NCBI RefSeq assembly: GCF_011762225.1
Contig: NZ_JAASQI010000010.1
Location: 62,001 to 126,000 of the forward strand
DNA from: Pseudochelatococcus lubricantis
GTDB lineage: Bacteria; Pseudomonadota; Alphaproteobacteria; Rhizobiales; Beijerinckiaceae
Direction: 5' to 3'
Length of the DNA: 64,000 nt
Position numbers and translations under genes: made by a program. Below the pieces are notes generated by a model, which worked only from the letters and a program-made list of their open reading frames with translations, made no database searches and had not been told where the DNA came from. Shown here piece by piece: positions 1 to 9,888 of the stretch. The number at the start of each line of letters is the position of its first letter. Positions within the stretch are counted from its first letter, which is position 1.

Positions 1-62
1 GCGAGCGGATCCGTGACGGGTTTCACCGGCACGGACGGCGCGGCGCCAGCATCCTCAACCAA
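1..62 (-). CDS. N-terminus of an unknown protein (partial, TTG start)
   Basis: Only the first 20 codons are in the window. Reading leftward from a TTG at 62-60 gives an open frame rich in Ala, Pro and Val (M-V-E-D-A-G-A-A-P-S...) that runs off the window edge. A strong Shine-Dalgarno sequence, GGAGGAGG, ends 6 nt before the TTG, and this is the main reason to call a gene. It lies 181 bp downstream of the dehydrogenase operon on the same strand, so it could be its next member (transporter genes are common in such loci). The family cannot be told from 20 residues. Confidence 0.45.
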   Translation of the reverse strand, partial: MVEDAGAAPSVPVKPVTDPL

Positions 63-243
63 GTTCGACCTCCTCCACGGAAGACGCGACGCGCCGGCTC
101 CCTGCCGCGCGCAACATCCCGGCGAAATATGGTCTATAACATTTCCGGAAAAAACAGCGATTTCCTGCCGATAATCGCGCCCGCAGCCACAAACACGCGC
201 TCACCGGCGCCGTGCGGCGTCTGCGGATGCCCGGGCGAAGGCG

Positions 244-1401
244 TCATGGTGCATGGGCGCGAACCGGGACGGAACCTCCGAAGCGGTCGATGCGGAAGTC
301 CTCCATGGGCGTCGTGGTGGCGCCCGTCGCGATCAGCTCCGCCATCACGTCCCCGACCCCCGGCCCGATCTGGAAGCCGTGGCCGCAGAAGCCGAAGGCG
401 TAGAACAGGCCGGGGATTTTCGCGCTGCGGCCCATGACGGGCAGGTCGTCGGCCATGTAGCCCTCGACCCCGGACCACGTCCGGATGAGGCGCGCGTGTT
501 TCAGCGCCGGCACCAGACGCAGGATCTGGCGGAACTGCGCCTGAACGCCGGCTGGATCATATTTCGCCCGCTGCTCGTCCAGCGCGGCATTACGGCGCGC
601 GATACCGCCAAAGATGATGTTCCCGCGCGGGATCTGGCGCAGATAGGCCACCTCCCCCGGCACCTTCGTGGAAACGCCGACGACGGGATGCACGAAATAG
701 GGCAACGGCTCGGTCACGCCCATCTGCGGCCCCGCCACGTCCAGCGGCACGGGCTCGCCCATGGCCGCCGCGAAGCCGCCGCCCCACGCGCCACCCGCGA
801 TCAACACGATCGGCGCGCGGTAGTCACCCGATGCGGTCGCGACGGTGAAGTCCTCACCCGTCCTGTCGATCGACAGAACCTCGCAGTTCTCGACGATCGT
901 GGCACCGTCGCGCCGGGCAGCACGGGCGAAAGCCGGCGCGACGAGGCGGGGATTGGCGTGGCCGTCGTGCGGCGACCACGAGCCCGCCACCGCCTCCGGC
1001 CCGATGAAGGGAAACCGCTCGCGGATGGCGTTGCGCCCGAGTATGTGCAGTTCGAGCCCGTACTCCGCCGCATCGCGTTGGTATTTCTCGACGACAGCCA
1101 GCTGCTCGTCCGCCCAGAGGAAGCGCACATGACCCACGGGCATGAATTCCACGTCCGCGCCGGTCAATTCCGGGATCCGGCCCCAGATCGCGCGCGAGCG
1201 GTTGGCAAGCGGCAACTGGCGGAGGTAGCGGCCCTGCCTTCGCACATTGCCGAAGTTCGTTCCGCTGGCTTGCTGCCCGACGAGGAAACGCTCCAGCAAG
1301 ATCACGCCGACGCCGCGCTGGCGCAGAAAAAACGCCGCCGACGTTCCGACGATGCCGCCGCCGACGATGACCACATCAGCCTGTCCGGACACGTTACGCA
1401 T
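244..1401 (-). CDS. FAD-dependent oxidoreductase, DAO family (HcnC/opine oxidase beta-like subunit)
   Basis: A 385-residue flavoprotein of the D-amino acid/glycine oxidase superfamily. An ADP-binding GxGxxG motif sits at residues 14-19 (GGGIVG). The segment NFGNVRRQGR near residue 50 is typical of beta subunits of HcnABC, opine oxidases and D-hydroxyproline dehydrogenases, where it would oxidise the amine substrate. The start overlaps the end of the upstream 459-residue subunit by 8 bp, so the two are translationally coupled. The size fits the family. The substrate cannot be read from sequence: glycine (cyanide synthesis), opines, D-hydroxyproline or another D-amino acid are all possible. The nearby D-amino acid aminotransferase and LysR regulator favour amino acid catabolism. 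Confidence 0.85.
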   Translation of the reverse strand: MRNVSGQADVVIVGGGIVGTSAAFFLRQRGVGVILLERFLVGQQASGTNFGNVRRQGRYLRQLPLANRSRAIWGRIPELTGADVEFMPVGHVRFLWADEQLAVVEKYQRDAAEYGLELHILGRNAIRERFPFIGPEAVAGSWSPHDGHANPRLVAPAFARAARRDGATIVENCEVLSIDRTGEDFTVATASGDYRAPIVLIAGGAWGGGFAAAMGEPVPLDVAGPQMGVTEPLPYFVHPVVGVSTKVPGEVAYLRQIPRGNIIFGGIARRNAALDEQRAKYDPAGVQAQFRQILRLVPALKHARLIRTWSGVEGYMADDLPVMGRSAKIPGLFYAFGFCGHGFQIGPGVGDVMAELIATGATTTPMEDFRIDRFGGSVPVRAHAP

Positions 1402-2773
1402 GGCTGCCTCCGTCGGTCACCGCGATCGGTAGCGGCTTCACCGGCGCCTGCCCGCGCAGGCGGCCCGCCTTTTCCACCGGCAGGCGGCACGCGGCGGCCA
1501 CGATCTCCTGGCTGGCGAGGCCGCAGAACCGGCCCTGGCAGCGCCCCATGCCAACGCGCGAGAATGCCTTGGCCCTGTTGACCTCGGGCGCCTCCAGCGC
1601 CGTGACGGCGGCGCGCAATTCACCAGCGGTGATCGCCTCGCAGCGGCAGACGAGCGTCTCGTCCGGAATGGCAGCCACCTTGTCGTGCGGCCACGGAAAG
1701 GCCCGCGCGACGCCGCGGGCGAACCGGACATGGCGCTCCATATCCCGCAGCAACCGGCGCGTCCGATCTTCCGGCTGCGGGCGTCCGAGATCGGCCAGCA
1801 CGGCCTGCGCCGCGAGCTTGCCCGAGGTTTCGGCGCCGTCTGCCCCGAGAACGCGGACGCCGTCACCGGCGAGATAAACGTTCGCCACCGAGCTGCGCCC
1901 CATGGCATCTATTGCCGGCAGCCACTGGCGCACCGCCGGGTCGAACGCGAAGACGCAGCCTGCAAGGTCGGCAAGCTGGCTCTCGGCCCGCAGATGGAAG
2001 CCGATGCCGACGGCGGTACATTCTACATGGAACGTCCGGCCCGCCGCGTCCGCGTAGCGCACACCGGTGACGCCCGCCTCGCCACCCGTCACCTCGCGCG
2101 GCGTGATGCCCCTCACCACCCGCACGCCGCCGGCCCGCAGGGCGGCGATCAGACGGGCGCCCTTGACGAGTTGCCCCGGACGCGCCGCCATCAGGGCGAG
2201 ACCGCGCAGCTGCCGGTGGAACGGGGTCGTGTCGAGAACGGCAACGGGCGCGTTCCCCGCCTTCATGTACTGACAGGCGACCAGATAAAGCAGCGGCCCG
2301 GTCCCCATGAATACGACCTTTTCGCCGATGGCGCAGGCCTGCGCCTTCAGCGCGATCTGCGACGCGCCCAGGGAATAGCAGCCGGGCCGCGTCCAGCCAG
2401 GGATCGGCATCATGCGGTCCGTGGCGCCGGGCGCGAGCACCAGCGCATCGTAAGGCAGGGCCTCCGCCGTCATTCCGCTCTGCACATGCAGCCGCCCGTC
2501 CTTCACGGCCCAGGCAAGCGTTTCCGGCCGGTAATCGATCCTGTGCCGCAGGGCGTCGAAACACGTGTGCAGGGCGCGTGCCTTCCTCGCCTCCGTGCCG
2601 TAAAGCTGTTCGTAGCTGCGGGTGAAGTTCTCGGGCTGGCGGCGATAGATCTGGCCGCCGCTGCGGCTGGCTTCGTCGATCACCGTCGGCACCAGGCCCG
2701 CCTCGACGAGGGCCGCCGCCGCACGGATGCCGGCGGGGCCGGCACCAACCACGATTACGCGGGGATCGGCCAT
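1394..2773 (-). CDS. NAD(P)/FAD-dependent oxidoreductase, HcnB/opine oxidase alpha-like subunit
   Basis: About 459 residues from the chosen ATG at 2773, which has GGAGGG four bases upstream and starts directly at the Rossmann motif VGAGPAG (residues 9-15). A longer in-frame start at 2830 lacks such a site. The C-terminus carries a BFD-like [2Fe-2S] signature, C376-x-C378 then C412-x4-C417, as in HcnB and opine oxidase subunit A. It would shuttle electrons between the DAO-type subunit and the small ferredoxin-like subunit or the respiratory chain. It overlaps the small 2Fe-2S gene upstream by 19 bp and the DAO gene downstream by 8 bp, so the three form one tightly coupled operon. Confidence 0.85.
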   Translation of the reverse strand: MADPRVIVVGAGPAGIRAAAALVEAGLVPTVIDEASRSGGQIYRRQPENFTRSYEQLYGTEARKARALHTCFDALRHRIDYRPETLAWAVKDGRLHVQSGMTAEALPYDALVLAPGATDRMMPIPGWTRPGCYSLGASQIALKAQACAIGEKVVFMGTGPLLYLVACQYMKAGNAPVAVLDTTPFHRQLRGLALMAARPGQLVKGARLIAALRAGGVRVVRGITPREVTGGEAGVTGVRYADAAGRTFHVECTAVGIGFHLRAESQLADLAGCVFAFDPAVRQWLPAIDAMGRSSVANVYLAGDGVRVLGADGAETSGKLAAQAVLADLGRPQPEDRTRRLLRDMERHVRFARGVARAFPWPHDKVAAIPDETLVCRCEAITAGELRAAVTALEAPEVNRAKAFSRVGMGRCQGRFCGLASQEIVAAACRLPVEKAGRLRGQAPVKPLPIAVTDGGSHA

Positions 2774-3063
2774 ATTCCCTCCGGCACGTGCGTGCGAATA
2801 TCCATTCCCTCGGCTACCGAAGTCGAGCAAGCCCGCAGACGCTCACCCGCGCCGGTCCACACCCAGCAATCCTGGCAGGCGCCCATCATGCAGAAGCCGG
2901 CGCGCGGGCCATCGCCAAATTCGGACATGCGGGCGAAGCCGCGCGACAGCATGAGCGCGGTCAGGAGCACGTCGCCTTCCAGCGCCCGAACCGCCTCGCC
3001 ATCAACCGTCAGCACCACGGCCCGCCGCTCTTTCTCGGCGAGCCTCCTGAACCTTGCCTGCAT
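2755..3063 (-). CDS. Small [2Fe-2S] subunit (HcnA/OoxX-like)
   Basis: A 102-residue ferredoxin-like protein. Four cysteines, C58-x4-C63-x2-C66 and C79, match the plant-type [2Fe-2S] pattern shortened as in HcnA and in the small subunits of opine and D-hydroxyproline dehydrogenases. It is first in the operon, followed with overlap by the alpha and DAO-type beta subunits. The gene is divergent from the LysR gene across a gap of about 150 bp, which should contain both promoters and the LysR operator. Assignment to the enzyme family is firm; the substrate is not. Confidence 0.85.
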   Translation of the reverse strand: MQARFRRLAEKERRAVVLTVDGEAVRALEGDVLLTALMLSRGFARMSEFGDGPRAGFCMMGACQDCWVWTGAGERLRACSTSVAEGMDIRTHVPEGIWPIPA

Positions 3064-3214
3064 TGGCGATCCCCTTCCGGTGGGCGCGATTCATCCGTTC
3101 CCGCATCCCGTTCAGGCGAGAATCCCACGTCGGCTGGAAGCTTTCCAATCGCAAATGATGCCTTGAAGGAAACCTTTGGTTATGGAAACCATGTTCCGTC
3201 AGGAGATGGTCACC

Positions 3215-4087
3215 ATGAACGCCCGCCAACTCGAAATCTTTCGCGCGATCATGCGTGACGGCTCGGTCACCGCCGCGGCAAACTCGCTCGCCATATCCCA
3301 GCCGGCGGTGAGCAAGGTTCTGCATCATCTGGAAAATCAGCTCGGTTACCGGCTTTTCGAGCGGATCGGCGGCCGGCTCGTGCCGACGATGGAGGCCCAT
3401 CTCATCTACGAGGACGCCGACCGGGTGTTCCGCGAGCTGGAGGTGCTCAAGAACCTCACGCGCACCATCGGCGAGCGGAAGATCGGCCTGTTGCGAATCG
3501 GCGCAAGCCTGCCCGTCACCTATTCCGTGCTGCCACACGCCCTGACGAGCTTCCGGCGCGATCATCCCACGGTGAAAATCCACCTGCATGCGCTGCCGAA
3601 GAAGGAAATCGCCGAGCAACTGGTAATCGGCGACATCGATCTCGCCGTCACACTGTCCACCATCCAGGCACCGACCGTCAGGAGCGAAATCCTCGCGGGC
3701 GTGCCCGCCATGGTGCTGATGCGCCACGACGATCCTCTCGCCGACAGGGAAAGGATCACACCAGCCGATCTGGTCGGGCGGCCGCTGATCTCCTACGGCA
3801 ACCACGCGGACATCGGCCCGGCGATCGAGCAGGCGTTCAGGCAGCACGGGGTCGAGCGCGAGCTGTCGATCCAGATTTCGTCATCGGTCGGCGCCATTCC
3901 GCTCGTGTCCGGCGGCCTTGGCGTCGCGCTCGTCGACGGGCTGGTCAAATGGAGTTCCTTCGAGGGGCTCGTCGCGCGCCCGTTCTCCCCCACGGTGGTG
4001 ATGGATGTGGCCATTTCCACGAATGCCGCCAGGCCGAAATCGCGTTTCTTCCAGCCCCTCCTGAACGCCATCCGCGAGCTTCTGTGA
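3215..4087 (+). CDS. LysR-family transcriptional regulator
   Basis: A 290-residue LysR protein from the ATG at 3215, chosen because AGGAG at 3201-3205 is well spaced and because the product then starts MNARQLEIF, the usual LysR beginning; upstream in-frame starts (3176, 3206) lack this spacing. The N-terminal winged helix-turn-helix (about residues 1-60, with AANSLAISQPAVSKVLHHLE) precedes a substrate-binding domain. It is transcribed divergently from the three-subunit dehydrogenase, the classic layout for a LysR activator of its neighbour. The ligand is presumably the dehydrogenase substrate (inference). Confidence 0.9.
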   Translation: MNARQLEIFRAIMRDGSVTAAANSLAISQPAVSKVLHHLENQLGYRLFERIGGRLVPTMEAHLIYEDADRVFRELEVLKNLTRTIGERKIGLLRIGASLPVTYSVLPHALTSFRRDHPTVKIHLHALPKKEIAEQLVIGDIDLAVTLSTIQAPTVRSEILAGVPAMVLMRHDDPLADRERITPADLVGRPLISYGNHADIGPAIEQAFRQHGVERELSIQISSSVGAIPLVSGGLGVALVDGLVKWSSFEGLVARPFSPTVVMDVAISTNAARPKSRFFQPLLNAIRELL

Positions 4088-4099
4088 CAGGCGCGGCCG

Positions 4100-4960
4100 T
4101 CACAACGCGGTCTTGCGGCTTTCGTCGATATAGATTTCCCGCAGGCGCAACGCCACCGGCCCGGGCTTGCCCGTGCCGACCGCCGTGCCGTCGATCTCGA
4201 CCACCGGCGTCACGAAACCGGTCGCGGACGTGATGAAAGCCTCGTCCGCCGCCTGCGCCTCGGCAACGGTGAATTGGCGTTCCTCGACCTCCATCTGCGC
4301 CTCCCGGGCGAAGCGCAACAGCGAGGCGCGGGTAATGCCGTGCAGGATGTCGTTGCCGAGCGGCCGGGTGACGATCCGACCCTTCCTGACGATATAGGCG
4401 TTGTTCGATGTGCCTTCGGTCACGAAGCCGTCCTCCACCAGCCAGCCGTCGTCGGCGCCCGCCCGTTTGGCGAGCATCTTGGCCTGCGCCTGGTAGATGA
4501 GCTGCACCGTCTTGATGTCGCGCCGCTGCCACCGCAGATCGGGCAGGGTCACGATCCGCAGGCCGGCCGCCGCCGCGGGCGAGTCCACGATGCCGGGCCG
4601 GTTCGTCGCGAACGCGACCACCGTCGGCGGAATCTCCGCGGGCGGATACTCGAAGGCGCGCTCCCCGGTGTTGCCGCGCGTGACCTCGACATAGACGCTG
4701 CCTTCGGTGACCGCATTCCGTGCGACGAGTTCGCGGTGCAGCGCCAGCCACTCGTCATAGCCATGCGGATTGACGATATCGAGTTCAGCAAGCGAGCGGT
4801 CGAGCCGGGCGAGATGCGCCGGAAAATCGATCAGCTTGCCGTCCACGACCGCCGTAAGTTCATAGATCGCGTCGGCCATCAGGAAACCCCGGTCGAATAC
4901 CGATATTTTCGCCTCTTCGGCGGGCAGATATTCCCCGTTCACGTAAACGATGCCAGTCAC
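4100..4960 (-). CDS. dat: D-amino acid aminotransferase (PLP class IV)
   Basis: A 286-residue fold-type IV aminotransferase. VFDRGFLMADAIYE (residues 21-34) is the D-alanine aminotransferase signature, K150 in RDIKTVQ is the Schiff-base lysine, and TEGTSNNAY (181-189) is the cofactor-phosphate segment. It would exchange D-alanine or D-glutamate with a 2-oxo acid. A branched-chain aminotransferase or aminodeoxychorismate lyase is less likely given the N-terminal motif. Translation starts at GTG 4960 behind GGGAGA. It lies downstream of scfR on the same strand and convergent with the LysR gene (12-bp gap). Confidence 0.88.
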   Translation of the reverse strand: MTGIVYVNGEYLPAEEAKISVFDRGFLMADAIYELTAVVDGKLIDFPAHLARLDRSLAELDIVNPHGYDEWLALHRELVARNAVTEGSVYVEVTRGNTGERAFEYPPAEIPPTVVAFATNRPGIVDSPAAAAGLRIVTLPDLRWQRRDIKTVQLIYQAQAKMLAKRAGADDGWLVEDGFVTEGTSNNAYIVRKGRIVTRPLGNDILHGITRASLLRFAREAQMEVEERQFTVAEAQAADEAFITSATGFVTPVVEIDGTAVGTGKPGPVALRLREIYIDESRKTAL

Positions 4961-4976
4961 GCGCCTCTCCCTTCAG

Positions 4977-4993
4977 GATTCCCGCCGGGAATC
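4977..4993. repeat. Short inverted repeat upstream of dat
   Basis: GATTCCCG and CGGGAATC separated by one base, 17-33 nt upstream of the dat GTG and about 80 bp beyond the end of scfR. It could be an operator for dat or part of a weak terminator for scfR. There is no T-tract. Confidence 0.35.
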
Positions 4994-5075
4994 ACGGCAG
5001 CCGATGCCACCGGCCGTCCCGGGGCGGGATGGAGGTCCCCGCCGGCGGGAATGTCAAGGGCCGCCGCGCTGCGTG

Positions 5076-6479
5076 CTATGTATCCGAGAATCCGAACGGC
5101 GCATCTGTGCGGCGGTAGTCGTCCGGCAGGATCTGGCGGCCGATGGGCGGTTCCGAGCGGGACGTGCAGGACGTTCGGTGGCATAGACGGCAGGTGATGC
5201 CGATGGGCGTCGGCGTCACCGGCTGCGGGTGGCCGCGGCTGTAGACCAGCCGCTCGGCATGGTTGGCCTCGCACACCAGCGCGATGGCGCGCTCGACACT
5301 CGCCACACCGAAGGCACCGCCGCCGGAGCTGACAGTGCGCGCGATCGAGAAAAAGCGTTGCCCGTCGGGCAATTCGAGCCATTGGGTGACGACCTTGCGC
5401 GGCGTGGCGAACACCTGATGCACGCTCCACAGCGGACAGCCGCCGCCGTGGCGCGCGAACGGAAAGGTGCCGCTGTTCAGCCGTTTGGACACGTTTCCGG
5501 CGGCGTCGACGCGGATGAAGAAAAACGGCACGCGCTCATGGCCGGGCTTCTGCAGCGTGGTCAGGCGATGGGCCGTTTGCTCGAAACTGGTGCCGAACTG
5601 GCGCGACAGGGCCTCGATGTCGTAGCGGCGGTGCTCGACCGCACGGGCGAATGCCGCATAGGGCATGATGATGGCCGCCGCACAATAGGCCGCCAGCGCC
5701 CGGCGCGCCAGACGCTGGGCGTTGTCCGTCTCGAAATGGCCTTCCTGCGCCGCATCGCGCATTTCCTGATCGAATTCGAGATAAGCGAGCTGCTGGGCGA
5801 GCTGGAAATTCTGGCTCGCGGCGTCCAGCGTGTCGTCGAGCAGCACGTCCTTCCGGTGCCAGTCCAGACGCCTGAAGGAGCCCGTCATCACCTCCGGCGG
5901 CATGCGCCGCACGCGCAGGCCGTGCCGCTCCTTGAAGAAGTTCGCGAGCCCGCCGTCCTCGGCGATTCTCGTCGCCAGCTTTTCGGCAGCGGCGTCGAGA
6001 ACGGGAAAGCAGTTGCGCCGTGCCGACAGAAAGCTGCGAACCGCGGCAACCGGGTCCGCCGACACGCCGATGCCGTCGCTGGAGCCGTCCTGCCGGCGGT
6101 CGGCGAGCGCGAACTGCTCCTCCTTGTACGCGGTATGGAGCCGCAGCATCGCCTCGGCGACGCCGGGAAAACTGTGCACGAGGTCTGCGATTTCCATCGA
6201 CGGCAGATCGATGTCCGTGAAGATCGGATCGCGCATGACCGCCTGCAGGCGCGCGATCAGATCCGGCCCGGTCTCATCGCCGAAGTCGGAAAAATCGACC
6301 TTGTACGCCTTCGCGAGACGCAGGAGAGTCTCGGCCGTGACCGGCCGCTGATTGCGCTCCATGAGCGCGATATAGGACGGCGAGATATCGAGATCCGCCG
6401 CCATGTTGGCCTGTGTGAGCCCAAGGTCGCGACGCAGGCGGCGCAGACGGGGCCCCAGATAGACACCATGCTTCTCCAT
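5076..6479 (-). CDS. Short-chain acyl-CoA responsive regulator, ScfR/RamB/PccR type
   Basis: A 467-residue protein with an XRE-type helix-turn-helix at about residues 8-62 (LTQANMAADLDISPSYIALME), a central IrrE/ImmA-like region (about 150-300) and the C-terminal domain typical of ScfR, RamB and PccR; CRLCHRTSC near the end is also typical. Family members sense acyl-CoA status and control glyoxylate-shunt or propionyl-CoA genes. Divergent placement 127 bp from isocitrate lyase supports control of aceA, probably with autoregulation. Start ATG 6479. Confidence 0.88.
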   Translation of the reverse strand: MEKHGVYLGPRLRRLRRDLGLTQANMAADLDISPSYIALMERNQRPVTAETLLRLAKAYKVDFSDFGDETGPDLIARLQAVMRDPIFTDIDLPSMEIADLVHSFPGVAEAMLRLHTAYKEEQFALADRRQDGSSDGIGVSADPVAAVRSFLSARRNCFPVLDAAAEKLATRIAEDGGLANFFKERHGLRVRRMPPEVMTGSFRRLDWHRKDVLLDDTLDAASQNFQLAQQLAYLEFDQEMRDAAQEGHFETDNAQRLARRALAAYCAAAIIMPYAAFARAVEHRRYDIEALSRQFGTSFEQTAHRLTTLQKPGHERVPFFFIRVDAAGNVSKRLNSGTFPFARHGGGCPLWSVHQVFATPRKVVTQWLELPDGQRFFSIARTVSSGGGAFGVASVERAIALVCEANHAERLVYSRGHPQPVTPTPIGITCRLCHRTSCTSRSEPPIGRQILPDDYRRTDAPFGFSDT

Positions 6480-6480
6480 A

Positions 6481-6523
6481 TTTGCATTACAACATTACAT
6501 CCAGAATTTGTAAAGTTTGACAA
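6481..6523. promoter_or_regulatory. Candidate ScfR operator half-sites in the scfR-aceA gap
   Basis: The gap contains TTTGCATTACAA (6481-6492) and TTTGTAAAGTTTGACAA (6507-6523). These resemble the TTTGCAAA half-sites bound by RamB/PccR-type regulators, without a perfect copy. TTGACA at 6517-6522 may be a -35 element toward aceA, but no good -10 is seen at the right distance. Confidence 0.35.
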
Positions 6524-6606
6524 CGTGACACGTTCCCCTCTCGGCAGCGCGCATCGGCCGCGGTAATGTTTGTCTCAGCCGCAACAAATGATGTTGGTAA
6601 GGGAAA

Positions 6607-8199
6607 ATGTCGTACCAAAGCGCTATCAATGATGCTGAAAAGCTTATCCAGTCCAACGAAAGCTGGACGGGCGTGACGCCCGAGGCCGTTGCACGGATGC
6701 GCCTGCAGAACCGCTTCCAGACGGGCCTCGATATTGCCCGCTATACTGCCGCGATCGTCCGCAAGGACATGGCCGCCTATGACCGCGACCCGGCCAAGTA
6801 CACGCAGTCGCTCGGCTGCTGGCACGGCTTCATCGGCCAGCAGAAGCTGATCGCGATCAAGAAGCACTTCGGCACGACCGAGCGCCGTTACCTGTATCTG
6901 TCGGGCTGGATGGTCGCCGCTCTGCGCTCCGAGTTCGGGCCGCTTCCGGATCAGTCCATGCATGAGAAGACCAGCGTGCCGGCGCTGATCGAGGAACTCT
7001 ACACGTTCCTGCGCCAGGCCGACGCGCGTGAACTCGGACTGATCTTCCGCGAGATCGACAAGGCCCGCGAGGCCGGTGACGCCGCGCGCGAGCGCGAGCT
7101 GATCCAGCAGGTCGAAACCCATCAGACCCACGTCGTGCCGATCATCGCCGACATCGACGCCGGCTTCGGCAACGCCGAGGCGACCTATCTGCTCGCGAAG
7201 AAGATGATCGAGGCGGGCGCCTGCGCCCTGCAGATCGAAAACCAGGTCTCGGACGAGAAGCAGTGCGGCCATCAGGACGGCAAGGTGACGGTGCCGCATG
7301 AGGACTTCGTGGCGAAGATCCGCGCGCTGCGCTATGCGTTCCTCGAACTCGGTGTCGAAGACGGCATCATCGTCGCGCGCACCGACTCGCTCGGCGCGGG
7401 CCTCACCAAGCAGATCGCGTTCAGCGCCCGCGAGGGCGACATCGGCGACCAGTACAACTCGTTCCTGGACGTGGAGGAGGTGCCCGAGGGCCAGCACATC
7501 AACGGCGAAGTGCTGATCACCCGCGGCAGCAAGGTGTTCCGGCCGAAGCGTCTTCGCTCGAACCTGTTCCAGTTCCGTGAGGGCACCGGCGCCGACCGCG
7601 TCGTCCTGGACTGCATCAACTCGCTGCAGAACGGCGCCGACCTTCTCTGGATCGAAACCGAGAAGCCGCACGTCGAGCAGATCGCGAGCATGGTGGACCG
7701 GATTCGCGAGGTCGTCCCGAACGCGAAGCTCGTGTACAACAACTCGCCTTCGTTCAACTGGACGCTAAGCTTCCGCCAGCAGGTGTTCGACACCTGGAAG
7801 GAAGCGGGCAAGGACGTCTCGGCCTACGACCGCGCGAAGCTGATGAGCGCGGACTACGACAGCAGCGAGCTGGCCGCCGAGGCGGACGAAAAGATCCGGA
7901 CGTTCCAGCGCGATGCCGCTCTGCGCTCCGGCATCTTCCACCACCTCATCACGCTGCCGACCTATCACACGGCCGCGTTGTCCACCGACAATCTCGCGAA
8001 GGAGTACTTCGGCGAGCAGGGCATGCTCGGCTACGTCGCGAATGTCCAGCGCAACGAAATCCGTCAGGGTATCGCCTGCGTGAAGCACCAGAACATGGCG
8101 GGTTCCGACATCGGCGACGATCACAAGGAGTACTTCTCCGGTGAAGCCGCACTGAAGGCGGGCGGCCAGCACAACACCATGAACCAGTTCGCTGCCTGA
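6607..8199 (+). CDS. aceA: Isocitrate lyase
   Basis: A 530-residue isocitrate lyase, cleaving isocitrate to glyoxylate and succinate in the glyoxylate shunt. The catalytic loop KQCGH lies at residues 218-222 (Cys220 is the catalytic base), inside IENQVSDEKQCGH. DIDAGFGNAEATY (182-194) is the metal and substrate site. The length matches the long isocitrate lyase form of alphaproteobacteria, not the 430-residue E. coli form. Start ATG 6607 follows AAGGG. It is divergent from scfR and followed 74 bp later by a small conserved-looking gene. Confidence 0.97.
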   Translation: MSYQSAINDAEKLIQSNESWTGVTPEAVARMRLQNRFQTGLDIARYTAAIVRKDMAAYDRDPAKYTQSLGCWHGFIGQQKLIAIKKHFGTTERRYLYLSGWMVAALRSEFGPLPDQSMHEKTSVPALIEELYTFLRQADARELGLIFREIDKAREAGDAARERELIQQVETHQTHVVPIIADIDAGFGNAEATYLLAKKMIEAGACALQIENQVSDEKQCGHQDGKVTVPHEDFVAKIRALRYAFLELGVEDGIIVARTDSLGAGLTKQIAFSAREGDIGDQYNSFLDVEEVPEGQHINGEVLITRGSKVFRPKRLRSNLFQFREGTGADRVVLDCINSLQNGADLLWIETEKPHVEQIASMVDRIREVVPNAKLVYNNSPSFNWTLSFRQQVFDTWKEAGKDVSAYDRAKLMSADYDSSELAAEADEKIRTFQRDAALRSGIFHHLITLPTYHTAALSTDNLAKEYFGEQGMLGYVANVQRNEIRQGIACVKHQNMAGSDIGDDHKEYFSGEAALKAGGQHNTMNQFAA

Positions 8200-8273
8200 T
8201 ACACGGCAAGCGCCACAAACCATACGGTGGACGCGATGGCGCCCACCCATCCTAACCCGGAGGGAGAGAAGAG

Positions 8274-8483
8274 ATGTCTGAGCATCAGGAACACCAGGAA
8301 GAAGACAAGCTGCACCCCATTCAACAACCGCAGCGCTCGCGCGCCGTTTTCTCGCAGGAAGATTTCGACCTGATCCGCACGGCGATCGCGCATTACCTGC
8401 AAGAAATCCGGGATAATCCGGAAGCGTCCAAGGAAGCGTCCAAGTACTCCAACCTTTACCACCGCCTCGGCCGCGTCGGCTGA
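8274..8483 (+). CDS. Small hydrophilic protein downstream of aceA
   Basis: 69 residues, very polar: a Glu/Gln/His-rich N-terminus followed by a probable helical segment (FSQEDFDLIRTAIAHYLQEI, residues 26-45). The Shine-Dalgarno GGAGGGAGAGAAG directly before ATG 8274 is strong, supporting expression. No known domain is recognised. It shares aceA's orientation and lies in front of two hairpins, so it is likely the last gene of the aceA transcript. Function unknown. Confidence 0.7.
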   Translation: MSEHQEHQEEDKLHPIQQPQRSRAVFSQEDFDLIRTAIAHYLQEIRDNPEASKEASKYSNLYHRLGRVG

Positions 8484-8514
8484 TACGCCGTCCGGCCGGA
8501 CGGAACGGGTGCAC

Positions 8515-8548
8515 GGCATGATCCGGTTCGACCAAAGCGGATCATGCC
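8515..8548. repeat. RIME-like palindrome
   Basis: GGCATGATCCG and CGGATCATGCC form a perfect 11-bp stem around a 12-nt loop. Short GATCATGC palindromes of this kind are scattered between genes in Hyphomicrobiales genomes. It may also help end transcription of aceA. Confidence 0.6.
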
Positions 8549-8579
8549 TCCCGGAATACGCTTAAAGGGGGGCGACAGG

Positions 8580-8613
8580 GCGGCGGCCGGGAAAACAATC
8601 TCCCGGCCGCCGC
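8580..8613. terminator. Strong hairpin between convergent genes
   Basis: GCGGCGGCCGGGA and TCCCGGCCGCCGC form a perfect 13-bp stem with an 8-nt A-rich loop. It sits between the end of the aceA unit and the end of the convergent formaldehyde dehydrogenase gene, so it can serve both strands. No long T-tract follows on either side. Confidence 0.65.
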
Positions 8614-8637
8614 TCTCTTGATCGCCCGTGCGCGCCA

Positions 8638-9750
<1,113 letters not shown>

Positions 9751-9888
9751 GTCGGTATTCCTTCTCGATGCGATGGTATCGGGAGCGCAACGGCCTTGGT
9801 GGTATCGCCGCCCCGCTTCATTTCTTCGTTGGTGCACAAGCTTTTCCGGAAGGCGGAAGCCGCCTGCCGGGAGCGGGCGTTGACGCGG

